A DNA stretch of 64,000 nt, from assembly GCA_020634615.1 (NCBI GenBank), contig JACKBI010000006.1:1-64000 (forward strand), in the 5' to 3' direction. Made by a program: the position numbers and the translations under genes. Of this stretch, positions 1 through 8,944 are shown in pieces (position 1 is the first letter of the stretch; the number at the start of each line of letters is the position of its first letter). The notes under the pieces were generated by a model. It saw only the letters and a program-made list of their open reading frames with translations. It was not told the DNA's origin and did not search any database. The DNA comes from Anaerolineales bacterium (GTDB lineage Bacteria; Chloroflexota; Anaerolineae; JAAEKA01).

Positions 1-48
1 GCGATGCGAGCGGTATCCGGGCATATCGCCTCCTTAGGCAAACAAGCA

Positions 49-82
49 ACTGGCCGGGCGGCGGGTGGCCAGCCCGGCCAGT
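49..82. terminator. GC-rich hairpin downstream of the cytochrome bc operon
   Basis: ACTGGCCGGGC (49-59) and GCCCGGCCAGT (72-82) form a perfect 11-bp stem with a 12-nt loop. It lies about 155 bp past the stop of the leftward diheme cytochrome c gene. In the leftward direction it is followed by a T-rich but interrupted stretch, so termination is plausible rather than certain. Confidence 0.45.
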
Positions 83-112
83 CAAAAAGTCATAAGGTGT
101 GGTGTGCATCGA

Positions 113-144
113 GAAGTTTGACTTTTTCCGAAAAGTCGAACTTC
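113..144. repeat. Inverted repeat of the AAGTCGAACTTC type
   Basis: A 14-bp stem (113-126 against 131-144, one mismatch) with a 4-nt loop. A related AAGTCGAACT word follows at about 212. It resembles the CGACTTCGGAAGTCG palindromes at 5.1 and 48.0 kb and may be a repeat copy or a second terminator for the operon to its right. Confidence 0.4.
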
Positions 145-236
145 TGCACTACCGCTTTGGCAGGTCTGTGTGCAGCCACCGAGCCAACACCGGGAAGTTG
201 TCTATGGACGCGTCCAAAGTCGAACTGCTTCACGGC

Positions 237-1046
237 CTATTTCAGCGTCAGCAGGTACTGCACCAGCCCGTTCAACTCGGCCTCGGAGAGGGTCGTGCCG
301 AACGTCTGCGGCATCAGGTTGGGCTGGCAGGGGCCGGCCGGGCACTGCGCCACGATGAACGCATTGGGATCGACGATCGACTGGTGGATATACTCTTCCG
401 CAGTCAGCCCTGGTACTTCTTCGGGACCACGGGTTGCCACGCCGGCCAGGTTCGGGCCGATGATGCCCGCGCCGCCCGGTTCACCGTGACAGCCGGCGCA
501 GCCGTTGGCCGCATAGACCGCCTTGCCGACCTCCACCGGATCGCCGCTGGTGTCGATGGCGGCCGGTGCGGTTGCGGTCGTTTCGCCGCCTCCGCCGGCC
601 GCGACAGCTGTCGATTCCCAGTTCAGGATGTACGACGCGAGGTCGCCCACCTGGTCTGGGCGCAGCGGGCCGCCATATTCTTCACCCCAGGTCGGCATGA
701 CCGCAGCGTACTGGCCGCTGCCTACCGGCCGGCCGGAGGCGATGGTCAACTCGATGTAACTCTGCAGCGAACCGGAGTAGCCGACATCCTGCAGGCGGGT
801 GGTGAAGAACGCTTCGCTGTTGAGCGCCGGCGCTACACCGGGGATGCCCTGGCCTTGCACGCCGTGACAACCGATGCAGTTGGTCTCGAACAGCTTGGCG
901 CCGTTTTCAATCGAGCGGCCGGCGAAGCGGTCTTCGTAGTTGGACAGGCGGTCCAGTTCGCCATAGCCGGTGTAGACGACTGCCAGTGCTATCCCGAAGG
1001 CGACCACGATGCCAACAGTGATCTTCAATAAGGTGTTATTTCTCAT
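237..1046 (-). CDS. Diheme cytochrome c subunit of a cytochrome bc complex
   Basis: This 269-aa protein is anchored by an N-terminal membrane helix (about residues 8-27) and has two cytochrome c domains. The haem motifs are CIGCH (C57, C60, H61) and CAGCH (C183, C186, H187); candidate axial methionines lie in VMPTWG and LMPQTFG. The domains are separated by a Gly/Thr/Ala linker (about 150-165). It is the third gene of a leftward operon, 5 bp downstream of cytochrome b. Its expected role is to carry electrons from the Rieske/cytochrome b core to a terminal oxidase or soluble carrier on the outer face of the membrane. The role follows from the gene order and the motifs; no partner oxidase is in the window. 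Confidence 0.9.
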   Translation of the reverse strand: MRNNTLLKITVGIVVAFGIALAVVYTGYGELDRLSNYEDRFAGRSIENGAKLFETNCIGCHGVQGQGIPGVAPALNSEAFFTTRLQDVGYSGSLQSYIELTIASGRPVGSGQYAAVMPTWGEEYGGPLRPDQVGDLASYILNWESTAVAAGGGGETTATAPAAIDTSGDPVEVGKAVYAANGCAGCHGEPGGAGIIGPNLAGVATRGPEEVPGLTAEEYIHQSIVDPNAFIVAQCPAGPCQPNLMPQTFGTTLSEAELNGLVQYLLTLK

Positions 1047-1051
1047 GGAGA

Positions 1052-2668
1052 TTACCTGGCGTATCCCGATTCTTCGTCGATGAAGAACGTCTTTTCAAAG
1101 GTCTGTTCGTCGCTGCCTTCAGGCTGCCAGAAGACTCTCATGGTGAGTTTCTTCAGGCCGTCCTGCCATTCCTCGATGATCATCTTGCCGTAGCCGTTGG
1201 GCAGGCCCTCGTCGAGGCCCTTTTCGTAGGCTTTGACATCTTCCACGACGATGTGCTGGGCGTATTCTTCCATCAGGCCCTGCATGGTGGGGTTGGCAGT
1301 GCTTTCGGCGTTGCCCGGCACGTCAACCCGCGTGTCCCATTCACCGAGCTGCAGCTGAGCCCAGTCCGTTTCCCGAACGGGACCAGCCTCCTCTTCCGGC
1401 AGCATCAGCTGCACGACCTCCTCCGCCGGCGGCGAGGCGACCTTGAAGAACGGCGTTCCCATCCAGGTCAGGATGACGAACACGCTCAAGCCAAGCATCC
1501 AGGCCGTGATGGCGAAACGCCGGTCTTTCGCTTTACGGCTCGGGTTGAAGTCGATGTAGGGCATGATGAACAGGAAGCCGAAGACGATGGTGGGAACGAC
1601 CACCCCCATGATCGTCGGATCGCCCAGCTTCAGCAGGCCCTGGATCCACAGGAAGTACCACGGCGCTTTGGTGTGCAGCGGTGTTTTGTTGGGGTTGGCA
1701 TGGTGCTCCAGCGGCGCGCCCGGGTAGACGTTCAACACGATCAGCGCCAGCAGGACAAAGGTGATCAGCAGCAGGAGCATCATCTCGTCGGTGAACACGT
1801 CGGGCAGGTAGTAGCGGCGCTTGTCAGCCGGCACCCGCTTGGCCGTGTCCTGTCCGACCTCTTCTTCCGACGACGGCAGCGAGATGCCGACGCGCACCAC
1901 CTTGTAGTAGTGAATGAAGAAGACGAAGATCACCAGCAGCGGCACGAATAGCACGTGCAACAGGTAGAAGCGCAACAACCCGGCCGGGCCGATGGCTGGC
2001 GCGCCCAGGAGAATGAGCTGGGTCGTCTTGCCCAGGACCGGCGGCGGCGCCTTGTCGATCATGCTGCCGCCGATGGTCACCGCCCAGTAGGCCAACTGGT
2101 CCCAGGGTAGCAAATAGCCGCTGAAGCTCAGGAAAAGCGTCGCCAGCAGAAGCACGACACCCGTCAGCCAGGTGAACTGGCGCGGCTTTTTATACGACCC
2201 TGTTAAGTACGTACGCACCATGTGTAAGAAGACGACGATCACCATCCCTTCCGCGGTCAGGCGGTGGACGTCGCGTATCAGCTCGCCGAAGGGCACGTTG
2301 CTGAGGATGTTGAGCATGTCGCCGTAGGCCCGCTGGGGCGTCGGCGCGTAGTAGATCATCAGGAAGATGCCGGTCACCAGCTCGATGAAGAAGAAATAGG
2401 TGCTCAGCAAACCCAGCCGGAAGGTATGCGTCAGCTTGGTCACTGACTGGTGATAGTAGCTGGGTTTGATGTGGAACCAGAATGACTCGGAATGAACCGT
2501 CAGTCGCGGATTGGGACGCCGTGGATCGTCACCGCGTGCGAGCCCGCGCAGGTCATTCCAGTTCAACCCGGTGGTGAGCTTGGTGATGAAAACGTCTAAC
2601 TGTCTCAGCAACCAGGAAATCACGCCTTCCTTGCGGATTTCGTGGGCAACGTTGTTGATTACACCCAT
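1052..2668 (-). CDS. Cytochrome b of a quinol:cytochrome c oxidoreductase (fused b/subunit IV type)
   Basis: A 538-aa polytopic membrane protein. The haem-binding helices include HRLTAEGMVIVVFLHMVRTY (around residue 135) and the histidines near HVLFVPLLVIFVFFIHYY, which match the b-type haem ligands of the bc family. A later segment beginning near PNKTPLHTKAPWYFLWIQG corresponds to subunit IV, so both halves are in one chain. The last 120 or so residues form a hydrophilic tail not found in minimal cytochrome b. It sits between the Rieske and cytochrome c genes, with 24 bp and 5 bp gaps. It oxidises quinol and passes electrons through two b haems while moving protons across the membrane. Confidence 0.93.
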   Translation of the reverse strand: MGVINNVAHEIRKEGVISWLLRQLDVFITKLTTGLNWNDLRGLARGDDPRRPNPRLTVHSESFWFHIKPSYYHQSVTKLTHTFRLGLLSTYFFFIELVTGIFLMIYYAPTPQRAYGDMLNILSNVPFGELIRDVHRLTAEGMVIVVFLHMVRTYLTGSYKKPRQFTWLTGVVLLLATLFLSFSGYLLPWDQLAYWAVTIGGSMIDKAPPPVLGKTTQLILLGAPAIGPAGLLRFYLLHVLFVPLLVIFVFFIHYYKVVRVGISLPSSEEEVGQDTAKRVPADKRRYYLPDVFTDEMMLLLLITFVLLALIVLNVYPGAPLEHHANPNKTPLHTKAPWYFLWIQGLLKLGDPTIMGVVVPTIVFGFLFIMPYIDFNPSRKAKDRRFAITAWMLGLSVFVILTWMGTPFFKVASPPAEEVVQLMLPEEEAGPVRETDWAQLQLGEWDTRVDVPGNAESTANPTMQGLMEEYAQHIVVEDVKAYEKGLDEGLPNGYGKMIIEEWQDGLKKLTMRVFWQPEGSDEQTFEKTFFIDEESGYAR

Positions 2669-2692
2669 ACGATCCTGCTCCTTGCCAGACGG

Positions 2693-3409
2693 CTAGTGCG
2701 GTTGACCTTTGAGGATTTTGCTCGTGTCGACGATCACGTTCGCGTCCGGATTCTCGGCAGCCGGCAGTGGCTCGCCGCCCTCGGTGATGTCAGCGATCAT
2801 CTGTCCGTTCTGTTCCAGGATTGCGTAGAACTGGTCCAGCGAACGTGGCGCCGGGCCTTCGATGTACTTGCCCGTCTTCTGGAACTTGGACCCATGGCAC
2901 GGGCACTCGAAACGGAAGGTTTGATCCTTCCATTCGTATAGGCAACCCAGGTGCGTGCAGACGCGATACAGCGCTCGAAAGCCGCTGGCATCGTTGCTGG
3001 ACCAGAACTTGCCGTCCAGGTTGGAAATGGGCGGGCCATCGACCGGCGGCAGGCTGGAGAAAGTTCCCAGGTCGAAAAGACCGCCGAACTCGCCGGCCTT
3101 GAAGCGCGGCACGGTGAAGAGAAATCCGGCAATGCCCGCTTCCACCAGCACCACGCCCAGCGCAGCGCCCCACGCGTAGTTCAGGAACTCGCGCCGGCTG
3201 ACAGGCTCACCTTTGGGTTTGGCTGCCTTCTTCTCAGCCTTCTTCGCTTCCTTCTTCTGCCGGCCGGATGTGAGGTACTCGCCGCTGTCGCTTTGGAAGG
3301 TCTGGCCGGCAGCGGCGTCTTGTTGGCGCTGCTGTTCCTTGGTCTCTTGAAACTTCTGCTGTTCGGGGCTTAGCTCGTCGCCCGCTTCTGAAGACTTCGG
3401 GTTTGCCAT
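2693..3409 (-). CDS. Rieske [2Fe-2S] iron-sulfur protein
   Basis: A 238-aa protein that begins the bc operon. The cluster motifs are CTHLGC (C151, H153, C156) and CPCHGS (C169, C171, H172), the complete Rieske ligand set with the two disulfide cysteines. A long charged N-terminus (1-70, rich in Glu/Gln/Lys) precedes SRREFLNYAWG and a membrane helix (about 78-100), typical of a Tat-like uncleaved anchor. It transfers electrons from quinol to the cytochrome c subunit. Translation begins about 138 nt after the predicted transcription start of the promoter at 3554-3582. The long charged N-terminal extension is unusual for the family. Confidence 0.93.
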   Translation of the reverse strand: MANPKSSEAGDELSPEQQKFQETKEQQRQQDAAAGQTFQSDSGEYLTSGRQKKEAKKAEKKAAKPKGEPVSRREFLNYAWGAALGVVLVEAGIAGFLFTVPRFKAGEFGGLFDLGTFSSLPPVDGPPISNLDGKFWSSNDASGFRALYRVCTHLGCLYEWKDQTFRFECPCHGSKFQKTGKYIEGPAPRSLDQFYAILEQNGQMIADITEGGEPLPAAENPDANVIVDTSKILKGQPH

Positions 3410-3553
3410 AGGCTATCGGTCTCCTAACGCGTTAGTGGGGCCGTCATGGCTCATTCGATACGTACGGTCGCTACAGGAATGCTTGCTCACCAGTTAACGC
3501 GGATACAACTACGGGAAGATTGATCGTTCTGTTGGGGTGGAAAGGTAGGCGTG

Positions 3554-3582
3554 ATTATAGCATGCGGGTATACCCTTGTCAA
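3554..3582 (-). promoter_or_regulatory. Near-consensus sigma-70 promoter of the bc operon
   Basis: Read leftward: TTGACA (3582-3577), a 17-bp spacer, then TATAAT (3559-3554). Both hexamers match the housekeeping consensus exactly. It lies between the stop of the ArfB-like gene and the Rieske gene and implies strong constitutive transcription of the bc operon. Confidence 0.8.
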
Positions 3583-3587
3583 AAAGT

Positions 3588-4028
3588 TCACATTTCTCCC
3601 GGCGCACCGGGCATCTGTCGCCGCCGTTTGGCTTCTGACCGTCGTCGTTTCGCCTCCAGGCGCCGCTGGCGGGCCGCCAGACTGGGGCGGGTAGGCTTGC
3701 GCCGCTTGCTGGGCTTGAGCGCGCTGGCCAGCAGTTGCTGGAAGCGCGCGGTCACATCGGCCCGGTTGTCGAGCTGGCTGCGGCCGGCCTGGGAGGTCAT
3801 GTGCAGCACGCCGTCGCTGTCCAGCCGGCCTGCCAGCCGGCTCTGCGCCAGCGCCCGCTGCGCCTCCGTCAGGCTGGGTGAGTTGGCCAGATCGAACAGC
3901 AGCTCCACCTTGGTTTCGGTGCGCTGGACGTGTTGGCCGCCCGGTCCGCTGCTGCGGGCAAAGCGATAGCTCAGCTCGCTGAGTGGAATCGCGACCTCTT
4001 CGTTGATGATCAGTACGTCTTCGCTCAC
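3588..4028 (-). CDS. arfB: ArfB-like peptidyl-tRNA hydrolase (release factor GGQ domain)
   Basis: A protein of about 146 aa carrying the catalytic GGQ loop in SSGPGGQHVQRTETKVEL, near residues 28-45. It ends in a strongly basic tail (KRRKPTRP...EAKRRRSEAKRRRQ) of the kind that enters the empty mRNA channel of stalled ribosomes. It should rescue stalled ribosomes by hydrolysing peptidyl-tRNA without a codon. I chose the GTG at 4028 because GGGAG precedes it at good spacing; an in-frame TTG at 4040 would add four residues. It is too short to be a full release factor. Confidence 0.85.
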   Translation of the reverse strand: MSEDVLIINEEVAIPLSELSYRFARSSGPGGQHVQRTETKVELLFDLANSPSLTEAQRALAQSRLAGRLDSDGVLHMTSQAGRSQLDNRADVTARFQQLLASALKPSKRRKPTRPSLAARQRRLEAKRRRSEAKRRRQMPGAPGEM

Positions 4029-4062
4029 AAGATCTCCCAACCTCCCGGAGGTGTTGACCCGC

Positions 4063-5001
4063 TCAAGGCGTTGTCGTGATCGGCACAGTTTCGGTCAACA
4101 GCAGCGTGCCCGTCAACGGTTGCGTGGTCGTTACCGTTCCGGTGACTGTGGGCGGCGGCATGAGCACCGGCGGCGGATCGACGCGTTCGATGCGCAGCGA
4201 GCGGGTCAATTCGCTGTAATCGGTGCAGGCCGGATCTGGAAACGCCAGTTGCCGGTTGCGGTAGAGCGACACCTCGTACAGCGCGCCGTCGTGGGTCAGC
4301 TGGCCGTCATCGCCGGGGTAGAGGGTCAGCCGGTCGTCGCCCCAGCGGATCGCCAGCGGCTGCACCTGGCGGCTGACGACACAGGGATTGCTGGGAACCG
4401 GCGCCGCGGGGCACTCACCGGCCGCGTTCGTCAGCTCGACATCCAGCGGGTCGTCGCGCAGGTCGGTGTTGGTCAGCCCCAGAAAGAGCAGCCCGGCGTC
4501 GTCGAAGACTTGCAGGCCATAGCTGCGGGCGTCAGGCAGGGGCGCGGGGACCGTGGCCGTTGCATTGGTCGGCGCCGGCGACAGCGAGCCGCGGGTGATG
4601 TCGGTCCACGCGACCAGCCGGTAGGTCTGGTCAACGACCAGCAGCGGCGGGTCGCCCTGGTAGTCCAGCGTCAGGGTAATGCCTTCAGCGGCCTCTGCCA
4701 GGATGTAGCGGCGGTGCGGTGCGCGCGCCGGATTGTCATCAACGCCCAGCACGCGCGCCTGGAACTCCACCACCTGTCCGGCGCGGTAGGCGGTCGTCAG
4801 CTCGCTCTCCGGCGGGTCCAGCGGCAGCAGGAGCCAGGTCTGCGGCGCGCCATCGCCGCGACACTGCTCGGGGAGATCGATCTGTTGGTCCGTCACAGAA
4901 TCGGGCGAGCCGGGCTCCGGCGCCAGTTGCGGCACGCTGCAACTGGCCAGCGCAACCGAGATCACCAGGGTGGCCAGCAAAGCAAGGAAATGTCTGTTCA
5001 T
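4063..5001 (-). CDS. Lipoprotein of unknown function
   Basis: A 312-aa protein starting at the ATG at 5001, where a signal peptide begins (MNRHFLALLATLVISVAL) and ends in a lipobox, ASC. The same reading frame runs further upstream to 5274, but that part lies over palindromic repeats and lacks protein-like composition. The mature part is rich in Pro, Thr and Asp with several cysteines, and ends in a Pro/Thr-rich tail (PPPTVTGTVTTTQPLTGTL). I do not recognise the family. It probably sits on the outer face of the membrane. A degenerate copy of the TAYCR element (5273-5300) lies about 270 bp upstream. Confidence 0.7.
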   Translation of the reverse strand: MNRHFLALLATLVISVALASCSVPQLAPEPGSPDSVTDQQIDLPEQCRGDGAPQTWLLLPLDPPESELTTAYRAGQVVEFQARVLGVDDNPARAPHRRYILAEAAEGITLTLDYQGDPPLLVVDQTYRLVAWTDITRGSLSPAPTNATATVPAPLPDARSYGLQVFDDAGLLFLGLTNTDLRDDPLDVELTNAAGECPAAPVPSNPCVVSRQVQPLAIRWGDDRLTLYPGDDGQLTHDGALYEVSLYRNRQLAFPDPACTDYSELTRSLRIERVDPPPVLMPPPTVTGTVTTTQPLTGTLLLTETVPITTTP

Positions 5002-5055
5002 GTCAACTGATATTCGCTGATGGAGGGTCGTCACATTGCCTACGGTCTGCGCAAC

Positions 5056-5240
5056 GCTCGGGCCGGTCTCCAGACCGTGCCCGCACCGTCCGACTTCGGA
5101 AGTCGACGGATCTGTAGCCAGAGGCGTTCCGACAATTGGAGGGCTGTCATGACGAGGTGTCATCGACTTCCGAAGTCTTCCAACGAGACGTTCCAGACAG
5201 CTTTCTGCAAGTGCTCGGGCCGGTCTCCAGACCGTGCCCG
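5056..5240. repeat. Nested palindromic repeat element
   Basis: Two identical 28-bp copies of a self-complementary word (5056-5083 and 5213-5240; core CGGGCCGGTCTCC/AGACCGTGCCCG) enclose two inverted copies of CGACTTCGGAAGTC (5091-5105 and 5164-5177). The same words recur at 37995-38056 and 47986-48068. It fills most of the gap between the lipoprotein gene and the first regulator. No coding is supported here. Confidence 0.8.
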
Positions 5241-5272
5241 CGCCGAGGCAAATGCTCATTTCGACGATGAAC

Positions 5273-5300
5273 ATTTTACCACATCTATCACTGTTTTGGG
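5273..5300 (+). promoter_or_regulatory. Degenerate TAYCR element (site F)
   Basis: Shares ATTTTACCACA with sites A and B, followed by TATCA and GTTTTGG, but the third pentamer is absent and the first spacing is 9 rather than 11. It lies just past the 3' end of the first HTH-NB-ARC gene and upstream of the lipoprotein gene. It may be a decayed copy. Confidence 0.35.
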
Positions 5301-5325
5301 CCTGCAGCGTGGAGAAGAACGTGGT

Positions 5326-7902
5326 CTACAGTATCCAGCCAACGACCTGTTCGAAGTTCAGCCGGCGACCTGTCTCCCATTCGGCCGCCAGCATCGCCGC
5401 ATCCAGGCCAGCGCGCAGGTCGGCCAGGGTGCTCTCCCAGCGGGTAATCTCGACCGGGATCATGGGCAGGCCGGTGGCGTCTTGGATTGCCTCAGCGCAG
5501 CCAAGCAGTTGGGCGGCCAGCACGACGTTGCCCTGATCCAGTGTAATCCTCGCCAGCCGCTGCAGCAGCAACGGTCGCATTGGCTGGCACATGCGCAGGC
5601 GCATCATCGGCAAGGTGTCCCGGTAAAGCCGCAACGCTTCGTTGCGCAAACCCTCCGCCGCGGCCAGATCGGCCAGGACAAAGGATGTGGCCCCGATGCC
5701 CCACTGGTCGTGCCACTGTTTGTACATCGCCATCGCTTCGTCCAACGCCCGGCGAGCTGCGCTGTAGTCGCCCCGGCACATGGCGACCTGTCCCAGGATC
5801 CACAGTTGCCACGCGATATGCGTTTGAAACCCCAGCTCGCGGCTGATCTCCAGCGCCTGTTGCACCAGCGCGTACGCTTCGCCCCAGTCACCGGAACGGC
5901 AGGCCAGCTCAGCCAGGTCGCCCAGGGTTCGGTCGGTGCTGTGGCGCAGCCCTGTCTCCAGGGCCACGCGCCGGCTCTCCTCCAGCAGGTCACGGGCGCG
6001 CTGTGAGTCGCCCTGTTCGGTGGCGATCTCGCCCAGGATGCACAGGCTGAGCACGATGCGCCGCGCGTTGCCTGTGTCCTGGAAAATCTCCAGCGCTGCG
6101 GCGATGTTGACCGCAGCTCGCGTCCGGTCGCCCTCATGGAAGGCGATCCATCCCAGCCAGAAGAGCGACTCGCCTATGCCGCGGCGGTATCCCAGGCGTC
6201 TGCTGACCGTCAGGCTTTCCTCCTGATGCGGCCAGCGCCAGTCGCCGTCCCACTGATAGAAGTCGAGCCGCAGCAGCTGCACCAGCGCCCAGGCGCGGGC
6301 CGGTGTATCAGGTGCAGCCGCGGGCAGCGTCAGCGCCCGTTCGAGCCACTGGCGCGCCTCGTCGAAGCGGCCGCGCGTGATGAGGTAGTCGGCGAAGGTG
6401 CTGGCCATCCAGAGCGCCGCTTGCGCATCGCTGGCGATAGTCGTCGCGAGGGCTGCCCGCACGTTGTGCACCTCGTCGTCGAACCACTTGTACCACGTCA
6501 GCCGTTTCGGGCCATACAGCTCCTGGTCTGCCTCGCGCAGCATGTGCGCATAGTAGGCCAGATAGCGCGCGTGAGTTGATTCGCTTTCTCCCGACACCTC
6601 AAGCCGCTCCATGGCATATTCACGCACCGTCTCCAGCATGACATAGCGCGCTTCGCCGTGTTGCCCGGTCTCGCGCTGCAAGAGGCTTTTGTCCAGCAGC
6701 AAGGCGATACCGTCGAGGACGTGACCGGCGGCGCGCTCGTCGCCACACACCGTTTCGGCCGCTTCCAGCGTGCAACCACCGGCAAACACGGCCAGACGTG
6801 CGAAGAGGCTCTGTGTGCCCGGGGCGAGCAGGTCATAGCTCCAGCCGATGGCGCCGCGCAGGGTCTTTTGACGGGCCGTCACGTCGCGCAGGCCATCCAC
6901 CGAGAGCATCCAGGGTCCGCTGAGGTGTGCCAGCAGTTCGGCGGGCGGCATCAACTTGACGCGCGCGGCCACCAGTTCGATGGCCAGCGGCAGACCGTCC
7001 AGCCGGCGGCACAGCTCAGCCACGGCGGCAGCGTTGCTGTCGGTGACGGCGAAGCTTGGCAGCACGGTCTGTGCACGGTCTGCGAACAGCTCGACGGCCG
7101 GATAGTTGAGGGCATCGGCGGCGGAGAGCGCGACGGTCGCGTCGATTGCCGCGGGCAGGTGCAACGGATGGACGGGGATCTGCCTTTCGCCGCGCACCCG
7201 CAGCGGCTGGCGGCTGGTGACCAGCATGGACAGCCATGGACAGCGCCGCAGCAGGTCGTCCAGCATTGGCGCCGAGTCGACGACGTGTTCGAGGTTATCC
7301 AGCACCAGCAGCAGGTGCTTGTTCTCCAGAAAACAGCGCAGTTGCACAACCGGTGGGTTCTGTCCGTTCAGCTGCAATCCCAGCGACTGGGCAACGGTCG
7401 TGGCTACCAGATCGGGATCGGAAATCGGTCCCAGGCGCACGAAGAAAACGCCGTGTTCGAACTGCTCCAGCACACTTTCGGCTACTGCCAGCGCCAAGCG
7501 CGTCTTGCCGACGCCCGGCGGCCCGATGAGTGTCACCAGTCGCGCGCCGTCGACCAGGCGGCTGCGAACGGCAGCAACATCCAGTTCACGGCCGATCAGC
7601 GGTGTGAGTTGTGCAGGCAGGCTATGGGGACGGCGCAGTTTGCGTTTGCGTGCGACGGGCGCGAACTGGCGGCCTGTGTCCAGTGCAAACTCGAGAATGT
7701 AGCGCTGGTCGGCGTCATCTACGCCAAGCGCCTGGGCCAACGACTCGACGAGTTGCGCAGAGGGACGCAGGTCGCCCGCTTCGATCTTGCGCAGCGTGAC
7801 CTCGGCGCAACTGGCCTGCTGCGCCAGCTCGCGCTGAGTCAGCCCGCGCAGCTTGCGCTGGTCCCGCAGCCACTGGCCAAAAGGATTCGCCCGATCCGAC
7901 AT
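5326..7902 (-). CDS. HTH-NB-ARC-TPR (STAND-type) transcriptional regulator, copy A
   Basis: An intact 858-aa protein. Residues 10-60 are an XRE-type helix-turn-helix (LTQRELAQQASCAEVTLRKI). Residues about 95-330 are an NB-ARC/AAA-type NTPase with Walker A GPPGVGKT (127-134), a Walker B-like LLLVLDNLEHV and a sensor-like LVTSRQPLRVRGE. The C-terminal half is helical repeats of TPR type, closing with a short WETGRRLNFEQVVGWIL motif. Such proteins are signal-activated NTPase switches: the TPR part senses, the NTPase part assembles, the HTH binds DNA. It diverges from a secreted-protein gene (8148) across a gap holding TAYCR site A, its likely operator. Paralogues lie at 11336, 19184 and 23693. 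Confidence 0.9.
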   Translation of the reverse strand: MSDRANPFGQWLRDQRKLRGLTQRELAQQASCAEVTLRKIEAGDLRPSAQLVESLAQALGVDDADQRYILEFALDTGRQFAPVARKRKLRRPHSLPAQLTPLIGRELDVAAVRSRLVDGARLVTLIGPPGVGKTRLALAVAESVLEQFEHGVFFVRLGPISDPDLVATTVAQSLGLQLNGQNPPVVQLRCFLENKHLLLVLDNLEHVVDSAPMLDDLLRRCPWLSMLVTSRQPLRVRGERQIPVHPLHLPAAIDATVALSAADALNYPAVELFADRAQTVLPSFAVTDSNAAAVAELCRRLDGLPLAIELVAARVKLMPPAELLAHLSGPWMLSVDGLRDVTARQKTLRGAIGWSYDLLAPGTQSLFARLAVFAGGCTLEAAETVCGDERAAGHVLDGIALLLDKSLLQRETGQHGEARYVMLETVREYAMERLEVSGESESTHARYLAYYAHMLREADQELYGPKRLTWYKWFDDEVHNVRAALATTIASDAQAALWMASTFADYLITRGRFDEARQWLERALTLPAAAPDTPARAWALVQLLRLDFYQWDGDWRWPHQEESLTVSRRLGYRRGIGESLFWLGWIAFHEGDRTRAAVNIAAALEIFQDTGNARRIVLSLCILGEIATEQGDSQRARDLLEESRRVALETGLRHSTDRTLGDLAELACRSGDWGEAYALVQQALEISRELGFQTHIAWQLWILGQVAMCRGDYSAARRALDEAMAMYKQWHDQWGIGATSFVLADLAAAEGLRNEALRLYRDTLPMMRLRMCQPMRPLLLQRLARITLDQGNVVLAAQLLGCAEAIQDATGLPMIPVEITRWESTLADLRAGLDAAMLAAEWETGRRLNFEQVVGWIL

Positions 7903-7998
7903 GCTCCCTCACTGTCGCTGAATTGAGAAGCCGAGCACCGTCATGGTTCCCGCACTGTCCATACAGTCCGTCCCGTCCGTGGTGCTCCGACCCAGCCT

Positions 7999-8036
7999 AT
8001 TTTACCACAATTATATCGGTTTTGTATCGGTAAAAT
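7999..8036 (+). promoter_or_regulatory. TAYCR triple-pentamer element, site A
   Basis: Three pentamers, TACCA (8003-8007), TATCG (8014-8018) and TATCG (8025-8029), are spaced exactly 11 bp apart, so they face the same side of the helix. ATTTTACC at 7999-8006 and GGTAAAAT at 8029-8036 form a perfect 8-bp inverted repeat around the array. It lies 97 bp from the regulator start and 112 bp from the secreted-protein start. It is probably an operator or regulated promoter for the divergent pair. Confidence 0.65.
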
Positions 8037-8147
8037 GCTTGCTTTGCGTCAATTTTGGTTGTTTACTTAAGGAACTTCGGCAACATGGCATGTTTGTTGT
8101 CGCCAATACCCATCTTCAGCCGCAAGGCATCTGCAAAGGAGTATCGC

Positions 8148-8900
8148 ATGACCCGCTCGAAATCACGCAGTCTCGTATCATTGTTTGTTCTGATCATCGC
8201 GCTGGTGGCGCTGCCAGCCGCCGCGTCAGCCGCGCCGCCGCAGCCAACCCTTGGTGTGTACACCACCCGTGTTGGCAATCCGACCTGGAAGCCGGTTGAC
8301 TTCCACCTGTTCTCAGCGCCGCTTGGCACGGCTGAAAGCGGTTACGCCGAATTCGGTCAGACGACGGAGGCTCTCCTGCCGCCACCACATCATCTGCCGC
8401 ACGGTGACCTCGGTATCGGACCTGGCGCGCCGCACACTGGTTACGACACAGAAATGGCAGCCGGCGTGGCAGCGAATGGCTATCGCGAAACGGTGCGATT
8501 TCGTCCGCCGGAGTTTCGCAAGGGTATGGGCATATGGACGGCGTGGATGAACGTGCCGGATCCGGGAACGACCGGCTCCTCGCCGGACTTCACCTCAGGA
8601 CCGATCATTCCCAACAGCCTCTTCCCAATCCACGTCACGGCTACTTCCACCCGCAACGGCGCGCCGTATTCCAACGTGTTTGAGGGTGACGTGCCCGCGC
8701 TTGATGACCAGCTCGACCCACCGTTCTACGTAGACGGCCACAGTCACTTCCCGTTCTTTCTGGCCGACAACGCCGATTTCGGCCCTCCTGGTACTCAGGT
8801 GAATGGAAGCTATCGGTGGGACGTTACGATGCGGGACAGTTGTGGCAACGGCTGGGATATCGAGGTCGATTTCCTTATCGGGGGATGGGGCAACCAATAA
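8148..8900 (+). CDS. Secreted protein of unknown function paired with regulator A
   Basis: A 250-aa protein. The ATG at 8148 is preceded by AAAGGAG and begins a clear signal peptide (MTRSKSRSLVSLFVLIIALV, cleavage near ASA-APP). The mature part has many aromatic and Gly/Pro/His residues (LPPPHHLPHGDLG; DGHSHFPFFLADN) and a single cysteine. It contains no membrane helix after the signal, so it should be exported and released or cell-wall associated. I do not recognise the family. It is transcribed divergently from the HTH-NB-ARC regulator, with TAYCR site A between them. Confidence 0.75.
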   Translation: MTRSKSRSLVSLFVLIIALVALPAAASAAPPQPTLGVYTTRVGNPTWKPVDFHLFSAPLGTAESGYAEFGQTTEALLPPPHHLPHGDLGIGPGAPHTGYDTEMAAGVAANGYRETVRFRPPEFRKGMGIWTAWMNVPDPGTTGSSPDFTSGPIIPNSLFPIHVTATSTRNGAPYSNVFEGDVPALDDQLDPPFYVDGHSHFPFFLADNADFGPPGTQVNGSYRWDVTMRDSCGNGWDIEVDFLIGGWGNQ

Positions 8901-8944
8901 GAGTCACATGGTCGCTGTCAGTTGACAGCATTTGATGAAGGTCG

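Noticed and set aside
5002..5274. Upstream extension of the lipoprotein frame
   Set aside because: The extra 91 residues are encoded by palindromic repeats and would put the signal peptide and lipobox in the middle of the protein.
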